Positions 41,923-50,276 of a stretch of DNA of 64,000 nucleotides are shown one piece after another; within the stretch, counting starts at the first letter, position 1; every line of letters starts with the position of its first letter. The notes below the pieces were generated by a model. That model ran no database searches. It was not told the DNA's origin and saw nothing but the letters and a program-made list of their open reading frames with translations. Source of the DNA: Amycolatopsis jiangsuensis (GTDB lineage Bacteria > Actinomycetota > Actinomycetes > Mycobacteriales > Pseudonocardiaceae); the NCBI RefSeq assembly GCF_014204865.1, contig NZ_JACHMG010000001.1, forward strand, positions 5,482,501 through 5,546,500, read 5' to 3'. Both the position numbers and the translations under genes were made by a program.

Positions 41923-44900
41923 TCAGCCCGCGGAGTCGTTCGCCGACGCGGATTTCGAGCTGTGCGTGCTGTTGCCGGCCTGGTCGGCGGTGGAGGACGG
42001 TCCGGGCACGGCCTTGTCCGAGGGCAGCGGGGTGTTGTCGCGCAGTGCGTCGAAGAGTTTCTCGGTGTTCGACTCGACGAGGACCTCGTTGCCGCGCTTG
42101 TTGGGCAGCCCGACGGTCGGCACCGTCGTGAAGGTGATCCGGCCAGGGTCGAGGCCGCGCATCGACTGGGCGAGCGTCATCATCTGCTGCACGCCGAGGT
42201 TGTCGCCGAAGGTTGCGCGCGCGAACGCGGTGATGAAGCCGGACAGCTTGCCCGGATCGAGCACCACGTCCGAGGACATCACCTTTTTCAGCAACGCGCC
42301 GATGAATTCCTGCTGCCGCTTGATCCGGCCGTAGTCGGAGGTGGGATCGCCCTTCACGTGCCGGGCCCGCACGTAGCTCAGTGCCTGGTCGCCGGAGATG
42401 GTCACGTCGCCGGTCTCCATCAGCACCTTGCCGAGGGTGGTGTCGTCGATCGGCTGTTCATTGTGGACGGTCACGCCGTGCACCGCGTCGACCATGCCCT
42501 TGAAGCCGTTGAAGTCGATGCCGATGAAGTGGTTGATGCGCAGTCCGGTGATCTTCTGGATCACCTTGGTCACGCACTGCGGCCCGCCGACCGCGTACGC
42601 GGTGTTCAGCTTGGCGATCTTCTGCTCCGGCGAGATGTCGTCGGTGGTCGCGGATTTCTTCGGATCCCAGCGGTTGCAGGCTGGCCGGTCGATTTCCAGG
42701 TCGCGCGGGAAGGAGACGACCACGACGCGTTTCCGGTCCGCGGGCACGTGCGCGACCATGATCGTGTCCGAACGCGCCCCCGGGGTGCTTTCCGAGGTGC
42801 CGGCGCCCTCCTCCGCGGAGGCGCCGTCGCGGGTGTCCGAGCCGACCATCAGGAAGTTCTCGTCGTTGGCCTGCGCGTCGGCGTTCTGGATGTCGGCGGA
42901 GTTCTCGTCCAGTGCGGAAACCTCGGTGAACTTGGCGTCGAACCAGTTGACCGCACCCCAGGCGATCCCGGTACCGAGGAAGATCAGCGCGGCGACCACG
43001 ATCAGCGCGATCCGGCCGATCCGGATGCTGCGTTCGGTGTGCCGCTGCTTCTTTTCCTGCAGCCGGGTCTGCGGTGGGTCCTCGGCTTTTTCGGCCTTTT
43101 CAATCTTTTCGGCGGCCCCCGGTGCCACCACGCGCTGCAGCGCGGTACGCGTCTGCTCCAGCAACGCGACCGGCCGGGACGTGAACCGCTCCAGCCGCTC
43201 CCGCCGCTTGGCCTCTTCGGCCGCGGCGTCGTCGTGGGCGGCGGAGAAGCGCGCGAGACTGTGGTCGATCTTGCGCCGGTACTGCGTCGCCTCGTCGATC
43301 GCCTCCATCTCGTCGGTCATGGTGAGCCGATCCTGCTCGCCACGCGCCGACGCGGGCCGCTTCGGCGACCGCCGCTTCCCCGGTACCGCGCCGACCTGGG
43401 TACGGTCCCCCGCCGCCGCGGTCAGCTGCGTGCGCTCGGCGTCCGGCGCGGGGGTGAGATGGGTGCGGTCCGCGTTGGGCGCGGGGGTGAGCTGGGTGCG
43501 CTCGGCGTCGGCCGGTGCCCGCTCGGACTTCCCGCCGGGTCCCCGGGGACGCTCACCGTTCGGCGCCGGGGTGAGCTGCGTGCGCTCGGCGTCGGCCTGG
43601 GGTCGCTCGGGCTGCACGCCCGGCCGGAGCCGCGTCTGGCCGTTGCGACCTGGTGCGAGGTCGTTGCCGTGGCCGTTCGCCCCTGGCGCGAACTGTGCCC
43701 GCTCGCCGTTCGGCCCGGGTGCGGGCTGTGGCTGCTCACCGTTCAGCCCTGGCGCGGGCTGCGGGCGCCCGCCGTTCGGGCCGGGTGCGGGGTGCGCGTG
43801 CTCGACGTCGGACTCGGGTGGGAACGGCCGTGGCGGGGCAGCGGGCCGTCGACGTCCACGACCGGACCGAGGTGCCATCGCAGCGGCGATCTGCGTGCGC
43901 TCGGCCTCCGGAACTTCCGCGGACGGTTCACCGTCGGCTGGCCGGCCACGAGCGGTTCCCTCAACGGCCGTCCCTCCTTCCGGAGCACGACCACGGGGCA
44001 TACGACGCCGTCCGGCGCCTCCGTTCGGGAACGGCGCCCCGGCGCGGATTCCGGGAGCGGGCGAGCCGTCGTTCGGCCGCTGCCCGTCGGGTGGTCCGTC
44101 GCCGGAGTCGCGCGGTCCAGGCGGCAGCCCCCCGTCGCCAGGCCGCCGAGGCTCCGGCGGCAACGCTCCGCGACCCGGCCCGCGCCGAGGCCGCGGTGGT
44201 ACAGCACCGTTCAGCGTCCGGTCCCGCGGAGCGAAACCCTCGGGCGGAGCCGGAACACCACCGTCAGGCTCGGCGGCGTCCCCGACACCGGAACGGCCCG
44301 GTGCCTCCCCCTCGGGCCGGCCACCACGCGAGGGCCCCGCCAACCCAGGCCTGTCCGACTCCGGCCCACCGCCCGCGGCCTGGCCGGTCACCGGACGTTC
44401 GGCGTTCGCGGTCCGGCCGGTCACCGGATGTCCCCCACCCGCTGTCCGGCCGGTCACCGGATGTCCCCCACCCGCTGTCCGGCCGGCCACCGGATGTCCC
44501 TCACCCGGGTCTAGGCCGGTCACGGAATGTTCTCCGCCCGCCGCCCCGGCTTCCCCTTGCCTGGCGCGCATCCGCCCGCGGCCCTCATCCCGCGGCGAAA
44601 TCGGCCCGTCCGGACCTGGCCTACCGGGACGAGCAGCGGGCGTGTTCACAGCTTTGTCGACTTCGCCCTGAGTGGCGTCACCCGGACCAGGACGTCCTGG
44701 CGCAGGCCCGAACTGTCCTTGCCCTGCTTCGGCGGGACCGTAGGGGCCGAAAGCACCGTTCGCCGGACGATCGGCCACGAGACCACGGGGACCCGGCCTT
44801 CCGGGAACGCCGCCACCGGCCCCGGGACGGTCGGAACTGCCGGCGTCGGGACCGTGGTGAGTGGGCGCGGGGTCGGCGGGACCGTGCTGGCCGTGTGCAC

Positions 44901-45927
44901 CGGTGTCGGGACTGTGGTGGCCGTGGGTGGCGGCGTCGGGACCGTGGTGACCCTGGGCGCGGGCGTCAGGACCGTGCTGGCCGTGTGTGGTGTCGGTGGG
45001 GCCGTGCCATCCCGCTGGGGGATTGACCGGGCCGGGGTGGCTGGAAGCCGGAGCCGGGTCGTTGACCCCGGACGTTGCGGGGACGCCGGGTACCGAGCCG
45101 CCCGCCGGGAACGCGGCGGGCGGGGAGTGCAAGCGGGAGCCGGCGGCGGGCGGTGACGGTTCGGTATGCCGGGACGCGCGCGACGACCGCGGGCCTCCTG
45201 CGTGACTGGAAGGCTCGTCTTCGGGGGGAGCCGTTTCCTCCGGTGCTGCGTGGTGGGCGCCTTGCGGAGGACCCGCGGTCCCGTCCGCGCCGGAATCGGC
45301 TGCGTGTGCGCCCGGGAAGAGGCCCGGCTCGCTGTCGGAAACACGGGTTTCCGCAGCGTGCGAACCGGTCGCCGCCGTGCGGGATTCGCCTGCGTGGCCG
45401 TGGACGTCCCGGCTGTGAGCCCCGGATCCACCAGACCGGTCGCGGTCGGCGAAGTGCGTGCCGGTGCCATTCGTACCGCGCCCGTACTCTCCGGCGGTGC
45501 CGCTCGCGCCGGGGCCGCTGTGGTGCTCGCCGGTGCCGTTCGTACCCCGTCCGCGTCCGTGCTCGACGGCGGCGGGACCGGGGCCAGCCCCGATCCCGTC
45601 CTCCCCACGGCGGGTGTCGTTTCCGCTGAAGCCGCGTCCGTTCGGGGCGCGGTCGGTGGTGCCGTTCGGCGGGAGGTCGTGGCCGTTGGCTTCGCGGCCG
45701 GTGTCGTTTCCGCTGGTATCCCCGGTGCCGGAGCGGGGCAGGGTGGTCGGTGGTTCGGCGCGCCGGGCGCCGGATTCGCCGTCGAAGGTGGGGCGTTCCC
45801 CGGTGTGCCTGGCGAGCACGTCGGACACGCTGATGCCGCCGTGGGTGTCCATCGAACGGCGGCGGCCTCGACGGGACGCGGGATCGGAGTGCTGACCGGT
45901 GCCGGGGGTGTTGCGGTCGTCAGGCAC
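41923..45927 (-). CDS. LytR-CpsA-Psr (LCP) family protein with giant disordered N-terminal domain
   Basis: LCP enzymes attach glycopolymers (arabinogalactan, teichoic acids) to peptidoglycan. The product is 1334 residues, about three times the usual size. Residues 1-870 are Gly/Pro/Ala-rich low complexity with reiterated short motifs (GHHGPDA, VTGRTAGGGHP, AERTQLTPAPN). A charged region and one membrane helix (IGRIALIVVAALIFLGTGIAWGA, about 968-990) follow, then the extracytoplasmic LCP domain with NFLMVGSDTRDG, RSDTIMVAHVPADRKRVVVVSFPRDL, and VRARHVKGDPTSDYGRIKRQQEF (conserved Arg and Asp residues). The catalytic core looks intact. The GTG start has GAGGAG upstream. Confidence 0.9.
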   Translation of the reverse strand: MPDDRNTPGTGQHSDPASRRGRRRSMDTHGGISVSDVLARHTGERPTFDGESGARRAEPPTTLPRSGTGDTSGNDTGREANGHDLPPNGTTDRAPNGRGFSGNDTRRGEDGIGAGPGPAAVEHGRGRGTNGTGEHHSGPGASGTAGEYGRGTNGTGTHFADRDRSGGSGAHSRDVHGHAGESRTAATGSHAAETRVSDSEPGLFPGAHAADSGADGTAGPPQGAHHAAPEETAPPEDEPSSHAGGPRSSRASRHTEPSPPAAGSRLHSPPAAFPAGGSVPGVPATSGVNDPAPASSHPGPVNPPAGWHGPTDTTHGQHGPDARAQGHHGPDAATHGHHSPDTGAHGQHGPADPAPTHHGPDAGSSDRPGAGGGVPGRPGPRGLVADRPANGAFGPYGPAEAGQGQFGPAPGRPGPGDATQGEVDKAVNTPAARPGRPGPDGPISPRDEGRGRMRARQGEAGAAGGEHSVTGLDPGEGHPVAGRTAGGGHPVTGRTAGGGHPVTGRTANAERPVTGQAAGGGPESDRPGLAGPSRGGRPEGEAPGRSGVGDAAEPDGGVPAPPEGFAPRDRTLNGAVPPRPRRGPGRGALPPEPRRPGDGGLPPGPRDSGDGPPDGQRPNDGSPAPGIRAGAPFPNGGAGRRRMPRGRAPEGGTAVEGTARGRPADGEPSAEVPEAERTQIAAAMAPRSGRGRRRPAAPPRPFPPESDVEHAHPAPGPNGGRPQPAPGLNGEQPQPAPGPNGERAQFAPGANGHGNDLAPGRNGQTRLRPGVQPERPQADAERTQLTPAPNGERPRGPGGKSERAPADAERTQLTPAPNADRTHLTPAPDAERTQLTAAAGDRTQVGAVPGKRRSPKRPASARGEQDRLTMTDEMEAIDEATQYRRKIDHSLARFSAAHDDAAAEEAKRRERLERFTSRPVALLEQTRTALQRVVAPGAAEKIEKAEKAEDPPQTRLQEKKQRHTERSIRIGRIALIVVAALIFLGTGIAWGAVNWFDAKFTEVSALDENSADIQNADAQANDENFLMVGSDTRDGASAEEGAGTSESTPGARSDTIMVAHVPADRKRVVVVSFPRDLEIDRPACNRWDPKKSATTDDISPEQKIAKLNTAYAVGGPQCVTKVIQKITGLRINHFIGIDFNGFKGMVDAVHGVTVHNEQPIDDTTLGKVLMETGDVTISGDQALSYVRARHVKGDPTSDYGRIKRQQEFIGALLKKVMSSDVVLDPGKLSGFITAFARATFGDNLGVQQMMTLAQSMRGLDPGRITFTTVPTVGLPNKRGNEVLVESNTEKLFDALRDNTPLPSDKAVPGPSSTADQAGNSTHSSKSASANDSAG

Positions 45928-46036
45928 TCGGTCTCCTCTCGCACGTCAGGGGCGCCGGTCGGGGCGGCTCGCCTTCGAACCCGGCCTCGGGTGGCCGGGT
46001 CTCCCAGGACACGTCGTACCGGGGGAGCTTTTCGTT

Positions 46037-46065
46037 ATCGTACGGATACCCGCCGTTGGTGACGA
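46037..46065 (-). promoter_or_regulatory. Promoter candidate for the LCP gene
   Basis: On the minus strand TCGTCA (46060-46065) and TACGAT (46037-46042) are 17 bases apart, giving a leader of about 100 bases before the GTG at 45927. The rest of the spacer 45928-46168 shows no gene. Confidence 0.5.
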
Positions 46066-46168
46066 CACCCTGCCGCGAAATTCTTCACCTTGCGTCGATC
46101 TGCGGAGCGCGGAAGCGGGCGAACAGGTGAAGATCGGGTTCCGGGAATGGGGCAATTGCGAGTCGAAG

Positions 46169-46903
46169 TCACTCAGAGTGCGTAATGACCTGTGCGGATT
46201 CGCGGTCCCGATAGGCGACCTTGTTGCGTCCGGCGTGCTTGGCGGCGTAGAGGAGATCGTCGGCCCGGTGCAGCTGACGCGGTCCGGAGCCGGTGCCGTG
46301 CGCGAGGCCCACGCTGATCGTCACCTGAAGTCCGGGCTGAAGTTCTGACCAGGAGTGACGAGCGATCCGCGCGCGGGCGGCCTCGGCGATCCGCAGCGCG
46401 CGCGGCTGCTCCACGCCGGGCAGGACGAGTGCGAATTCCTCACCGCCGTACCGCGCGCAGAACGCCTCCGGCGGCAACCCCTCCTGCAGAAGGTCCGCGA
46501 CCCGGCAGAGCACGCGGTCGCCGAGGAGGTGACCGTACGTGTCGTTCACCGACTTGAACCGGTCCAGGTCGACGAGCGCGACCGCCAGCCCGCCGGACAG
46601 GGGCAGGCCGAGCAGCCGCTGGTCGAGATAACGCCGGTTGTAGCTCGACGTGAGCGGATCGCGCAGGCTGCCTGCCCGCGCGATGTCGAGCGCGGACCGC
46701 AGGTGGTGGTAGGCCCGCCGCCAGTCGCCCTGGGTGGCGAACAGGTCCGCGATCGACTCGTGCAGCGCCAGCAGATCCGGCGCGGGGGTCCCCGCCGTGA
46801 GCTCGTCTTCCACCGACACACCCACCTCCGCCACCCCTTGGTTGTCGACGTAAAGGTGCGGCTTCTTGAGGTATCGGTACGGGTCAGCACGAATTTCGCT
46901 CAA
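46169..46903 (-). CDS. GGDEF-domain diguanylate cyclase with helical N-terminus
   Basis: The 244-residue soluble protein has a helical, TPR-like head (LLALHESIADLFATQGDWRRAYHHLRSALDIA) and a complete GGDEF domain: DPLTSSYNRRYLDQRL (82-97), VDLDRFKSVNDTYGHLLGD, and the active-site motif GGEEF at residues 153-157. Synthesis of c-di-GMP from two GTP is therefore expected. The inhibitory I-site RxxD that lies before the active site in many cyclases is absent (EAFCARYGGEEF). The likely start is a TTG at 46903, with no other in-frame start upstream. It could supply the c-di-GMP read by RsiG. Confidence 0.87.
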   Translation of the reverse strand: MSEIRADPYRYLKKPHLYVDNQGVAEVGVSVEDELTAGTPAPDLLALHESIADLFATQGDWRRAYHHLRSALDIARAGSLRDPLTSSYNRRYLDQRLLGLPLSGGLAVALVDLDRFKSVNDTYGHLLGDRVLCRVADLLQEGLPPEAFCARYGGEEFALVLPGVEQPRALRIAEAARARIARHSWSELQPGLQVTISVGLAHGTGSGPRQLHRADDLLYAAKHAGRNKVAYRDRESAQVITHSE

Positions 46904-46948
46904 GTGGACGACGAGCTTCCACCGTTGTCACGCAACGGAGTTTTCCGC

Positions 46949-47515
46949 TCAGAGTCGGGAAAACGGTTTCCGATCCCTGAGCTGCGCGAACTGGTCCCTC
47001 GCCCAGTAACTCACGTTTGCCTCAGAATTCTCGAGCAACTGTCCGTAATCGGACCACGGAATCCACCGCCAGTCGCCGACCTCCTCGGGGTTGGGCTCCG
47101 GCTCGCGCTCACTCCACGCGACGAACACCGGGCAGAACTCGTTCTCCACGATTCCCTGGTACGGCGGTGTCCGGTACCGGTACTTCGGCAGCACGCACGA
47201 CAGGTCGGTCAGCACCGGCAGGCCGAGCTCGTAGGTTGCCCGCCGGCGGACCGCGTCCTCCAGCGCCTCGTCCGGCGCGGGGTGACCGCACACGCTGTTC
47301 GTCCAGACGTCCGGCCACACCTTCTTGTGTCCGGCGCGTTGCGTGATCAGCAACGCCTGGTCCGAATGGCGCAGGACGTAACAGGAGAACGCGAGGTGCA
47401 GTCGCGTCTCGGCGTGGTGGCTGGCGAGCTTCGGTCCGGTCTCCCCGGTGGGCACGCCGTCCTCGGTCACGAACACGACGCGCTCGGTCTCTGTGCTGGT
47501 TTCCACGTTCGGCAC
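46949..47515 (-). CDS. idi: Isopentenyl-diphosphate delta-isomerase type 1 (Idi)
   Basis: It interconverts IPP and DMAPP, the building blocks of isoprenoids. The GTG at 47515 gives 188 residues. The catalytic Cys76 is in TNSVCGHP, the Glu in IVENEFCPVF (E124/E126), and the Nudix fold carries ALEDAVRRRATYELGL. His and Glu ligands for the metal are present (PKLASHHAETRLHLAFS). The start is uncertain because there is no good ribosome site; a GTG three codons later is possible. The 248-base spacer upstream (47516-47763) holds no recognised feature. Confidence 0.92.
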   Translation of the reverse strand: MPNVETSTETERVVFVTEDGVPTGETGPKLASHHAETRLHLAFSCYVLRHSDQALLITQRAGHKKVWPDVWTNSVCGHPAPDEALEDAVRRRATYELGLPVLTDLSCVLPKYRYRTPPYQGIVENEFCPVFVAWSEREPEPNPEEVGDWRWIPWSDYGQLLENSEANVSYWARDQFAQLRDRKPFSRL

Positions 47516-47763
47516 TGAACACCACTGGCGCGCCGGCCGGTACCGCAGGCCGGGTGGCTGCCCGCGATGTTCGCCGGGCCGGGTGGCGGCGCCCGACGGA
47601 GAGTCACCTGACGCCGACGCTGACGAAACGCGCGGCCGTCGAAAACGATGCGATCGAAAAATGGCACGCAAGGAAATGCACTCAGCTCACTGCTGCCGAT
47701 TCCACCCTACCGCGAACCAGGCGATTTCACCTGCAATAGGCAATCCATTCCGGGCAATCGCGT

Positions 47764-48597
47764 TCACTGCCCGCCGAGGTGTTCCACGAGCAATGAGGTC
47801 ACCGCTTCCGGTGCCTCCTCCACGGCCCAGTGCGACACGTCCTCCAGCATTTCGAACCGGTACGGTCCGGTGCACCACTGCTCGGTGGCCAACGCCGCGG
47901 TGGATCCGAAAGCGACGTCCTCTGTGGACCACACGTACAGGGCGGGCACCGAGATCCGGCCGATCTTCCCGCCGGGCCTGCCCGCGCGGTACCAGTTCAG
48001 CGCGGCGGTCAGTGCGCCCGGTTCGGTGAGCCGCTGCACGTACTCGTCGATCTTGCTGGGCGGGATCCGCCGGTCGAAGATCTCCCGCAGTGCCTTCGCG
48101 CCGTCGGCCAGCATCCGCCGCTCGGTGGCGGGGGTCTGCCGCCATTCGGTCATGTACCCCGAACGCAGGTGCTGGTCCTCGTCGGTGCGCAGCGCCTCGG
48201 CCAGCGCGCCCGGATGCGGTGTGGACACCACGGTGAGGCTGCGCAGCCGCTGCGGGTGCTCGTCGGCGGTCCACCACGCGACCGCGCCGCCCCAGTCGTG
48301 GCCCACCAGGTCGAATCGTTGCCAGCCCAGGGCATCGGCGATGGTGACCACATCGGACACCAGCGAGCCGATGCCGTACTCGGCAGGCCGCTCCGGGCGT
48401 ACGCCGGGAGAGTAGCCGCGCTGATCCGGTGCCACCGCGCGGTAGCCGAGCACGCCGAGCGTGGCCACCTGGTGCTCCCACTCCACCGCGGCTTCCGGGA
48501 AGCCGTGCAGCAGCAGTACCGGTCGGCCGTCCTCGGGTCCGGCGGCGATCGCGTCGAAGGATCCGGCCTCGGTCGGGATGCTCACCTGGTCGATCAC
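47764..48597 (-). CDS. Epoxide hydrolase-like alpha/beta hydrolase
   Basis: The GTG at 48597 is chosen because TAGAGT (48605-48610) ends seven bases upstream; a GTG at 48606 would lie in the promoter. The 277-residue protein has HGFPEAAVEWEHQ (oxyanion loop), the nucleophile elbow VGHDWGG with Asp101, as in epoxide hydrolases and haloalkane dehalogenases, and the C-terminal YVWSTEDVAFG acid and SHWAVEEAPEAV His region. An epoxide substrate is the best guess, but this subclass is broad. Confidence 0.85.
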   Translation of the reverse strand: MIDQVSIPTEAGSFDAIAAGPEDGRPVLLLHGFPEAAVEWEHQVATLGVLGYRAVAPDQRGYSPGVRPERPAEYGIGSLVSDVVTIADALGWQRFDLVGHDWGGAVAWWTADEHPQRLRSLTVVSTPHPGALAEALRTDEDQHLRSGYMTEWRQTPATERRMLADGAKALREIFDRRIPPSKIDEYVQRLTEPGALTAALNWYRAGRPGGKIGRISVPALYVWSTEDVAFGSTAALATEQWCTGPYRFEMLEDVSHWAVEEAPEAVTSLLVEHLGGQ

Positions 48598-48604
48598 ATC
48601 CAGC

Positions 48605-48610
48605 ACTCTA
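48605..48610 (-). promoter_or_regulatory. -10 of the epoxide hydrolase-like gene (leaderless)
   Basis: TAGAGT on the minus strand, seven bases before the GTG at 48597. Confidence 0.55.
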
Positions 48611-48789
48611 CGACCGGACAACCGTGCCGCTCGCAGTGCCTGCCAGGGCACAGCCACGCGGACAAAGGGGCAACAGTGGGTATGGCCACGTCGGAAACGT
48701 CGTCGCAGTTCACGAACACCGGGCGAGGCGGGGTCCGCGCCGTGGTTGCCCCACAACACGCAAGCCGGTGTTCAGAAGGGAACAACGCG

Positions 48790-48819
48790 GCGACAAGGCC
48801 TCGACCGGACACTTACCGT
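48790..48819 (+). promoter_or_regulatory. Promoter candidate for the type VII secretion operon
   Basis: GCGACA (48790-48795) and TACCGT (48814-48819) are 18 bases apart, giving a leader of about 110 bases before the first WXG100 gene. The remaining spacer (48598-48935) holds no gene; it is the only gap of this length upstream of the locus. Confidence 0.45.
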
Positions 48820-48935
48820 AAGTCCGCAGTCCCCGTCTGCCCTCCGTACCGGCCGAACGAAGGGCATCCGCGGAGACATCGTGCGGCCTGGCCCGCCAGG
48901 TCGGCAAACCCCAGTACACGACCAGAGGAGAAAGC

Positions 48936-49274
48936 GTGGCTTCCAAGGACGGCGCACTCGTCGATACCGACGTCATGCGCAAGGGTGCGCAGACGATCAC
49001 CGACACCGGGCAGAACATCACGGGGGTGAACCAGAAGGTCGACGCGACCATGCAGTCGCTGTTCAGCACCTGGCGCGCGGACTCCGCGAACGTTTTCAGT
49101 GGCGCCATGGGGCAGTTCGACCAGACGGTCCGCAAGATCGTGCAGAAGCTGGACGAGCTCTCGCAGAACGTGCAGGCCTCGGCATCCCAGTACGACGCCC
49201 AGGACCAGGACAACACCTCGAACGCCAACAACAACGCCGCCATCATCGGCGGCGGCGGTCTGCAGGGCTTCTGA
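48936..49274 (+). CDS. WXG100-family protein, first Esx-like substrate
   Basis: The GTG at 48936 has GAGGAGAAA upstream. The 112-residue helical hairpin protein has W46 in the turn, but followed by Arg-Ala (TWRADSANVF) rather than x-Gly, so it is a WXG variant. Two amphipathic helices flank it. The C-terminal tail (NTSNANNNAAIIGGGGLQGF) is Asn/Gly-rich and flexible. It is paired with the next gene 33 bases downstream, as Esx heterodimers usually are, and would be exported by the EccC/EccD system below. No clear YxxxD/E signal is present (QYDAQD is closest). Confidence 0.87.
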   Translation: MASKDGALVDTDVMRKGAQTITDTGQNITGVNQKVDATMQSLFSTWRADSANVFSGAMGQFDQTVRKIVQKLDELSQNVQASASQYDAQDQDNTSNANNNAAIIGGGGLQGF

Positions 49275-49307
49275 TCCCCCTTCCTTCCCCAACGAAAGGA
49301 CAACCCC

Positions 49308-49607
49308 ATGGCTTTGGGTCAGTTCCAGATCAGCTTCGCGACGATGCAGGACACCGTCGGGCAGGCCAAGCAGCAGTCCAACCAGATCACCGAGCTGCTT
49401 GACCAGATGAAGGCGGTCATCGAAAGCCAGCGTGAAAACTGGACCGGCGTCGCGGCGGACATGTTCCACGAGACCTACAACTTCTGCCACCAGGCCGCGC
49501 TCACCCTGCCGCAGGCGCTCGACGCGGCCGCGCAGACCCTCGGTTCGATCAACGAGGGCACCTCGACCACCGAGGGCAACAACGCCAAGCGGTTCGCCGC
49601 GAACTGA
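49308..49607 (+). CDS. WXG100-family protein, second Esx-like substrate
   Basis: The 99-residue protein has the canonical W45-T46-G47 turn (NWTGVAADMF) between two helices, the EsxA/EsxB layout. It has no signal peptide, as expected for type VII substrates. It probably forms a dimer with the preceding protein. A strong hairpin follows the stop codon and separates these two genes from the rest of the operon. Confidence 0.92.
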   Translation: MALGQFQISFATMQDTVGQAKQQSNQITELLDQMKAVIESQRENWTGVAADMFHETYNFCHQAALTLPQALDAAAQTLGSINEGTSTTEGNNAKRFAAN

Positions 49608-49618
49608 CGTCTTCCTTC

Positions 49619-49652
49619 TTCTGTGGTGCGGCAACCGTGCCGCACCACAGAA
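49619..49652 (+). terminator. Inter-cistronic hairpin after the Esx pair
   Basis: Perfect 14-bp stem (49619-49632 with 49639-49652), six-base loop, no T tract. It lies 12 bases after the second WXG100 stop and 27 bases before the next ATG. It may partially terminate or protect the 3' end, so that the two substrates are made in excess over the machine. Confidence 0.7.
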
Positions 49653-49679
49653 GTGGACCGGAAAGGACGGTGAGAAGTC

Positions 49680-50231
49680 ATGGTGGCGCTGGGTGACAAC
49701 TCCTACGGTCAGAACAACAACGCTTACGAGGATCCGGAGCCCTCGGAATCCGGGGACTTCAACAGCCCCGGTGACCAGACCCCGCCGGATCCGAGCAACG
49801 AGTGGATCCCGCCGGGCGACGTGGGCAAGCCACCGCCGGTCCCGGGTGGCTCGGACACGCCGGGCAAGGGCGTGACCGCGGTCAACACCGAGGCCATGCG
49901 GACGTTCGCGAAGAACCTCGAGACCCTGGCCGACGGTCCGATCAAGGACCTGGAGCACAAACTGGACGGTGTTCAGTTGAAGCCCGGGATCTTCCTCACC
50001 GCGAACGAGAAGATCTTCCAGCCGATTCTGGGCTCGAACGCGTTGCGGGACACCTCGAAGACCGCGATCCACGATCTGGTCCGGGCGCTCGGTGACATGT
50101 CCGAGGCGGTGAACACGGCCGCGAAGGCGTACGAGAACGCCGATGAGGTCAACAAGATGACCGCGGATGAGTACAACGAGTACTTCAACGAGGTCAACGG
50201 CCAGATCACCAACGCCGGTCAGAAGCACTGA
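49680..50231 (+). CDS. Type VII secretion substrate-like protein with YxxxD motif
   Basis: The 183-residue protein has an acidic Pro/Ser/Asn N-terminal arm (about 65 residues) followed by helical sequence (AMRTFAKNLETLADGPIKDLEHKLDGV, then KTAIHDLVRALGDMSEAVNTAAKAYENADEVNK). YENAD in the last helices fits the YxxxD/E type VII export signal, followed by a short C-terminal tail. It resembles the helical substrate or chaperone proteins seen next to PPE-like genes; no specific name is certain. GGAAAGGACGG precedes the ATG. Confidence 0.72.
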   Translation: MVALGDNSYGQNNNAYEDPEPSESGDFNSPGDQTPPDPSNEWIPPGDVGKPPPVPGGSDTPGKGVTAVNTEAMRTFAKNLETLADGPIKDLEHKLDGVQLKPGIFLTANEKIFQPILGSNALRDTSKTAIHDLVRALGDMSEAVNTAAKAYENADEVNKMTADEYNEYFNEVNGQITNAGQKH

Positions 50232-50276
50232 CCGCACGGGCGGCGGTCTCTCCGGGTTCGAAGCGATCGAGGGACG

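Noticed and set aside
41962..44514. Plus-strand open frame of about 850 codons opposite the LCP gene
   Set aside because: It mirrors the low-complexity arm and the LCP domain, which is itself recognisable on the minus strand. Composition is Arg-rich noise.
45946..46155. Small minus-strand ORF of 69 codons between the LCP and GGDEF genes
   Set aside because: It overlaps the likely LCP promoter, has no ribosome site and no recognisable composition.
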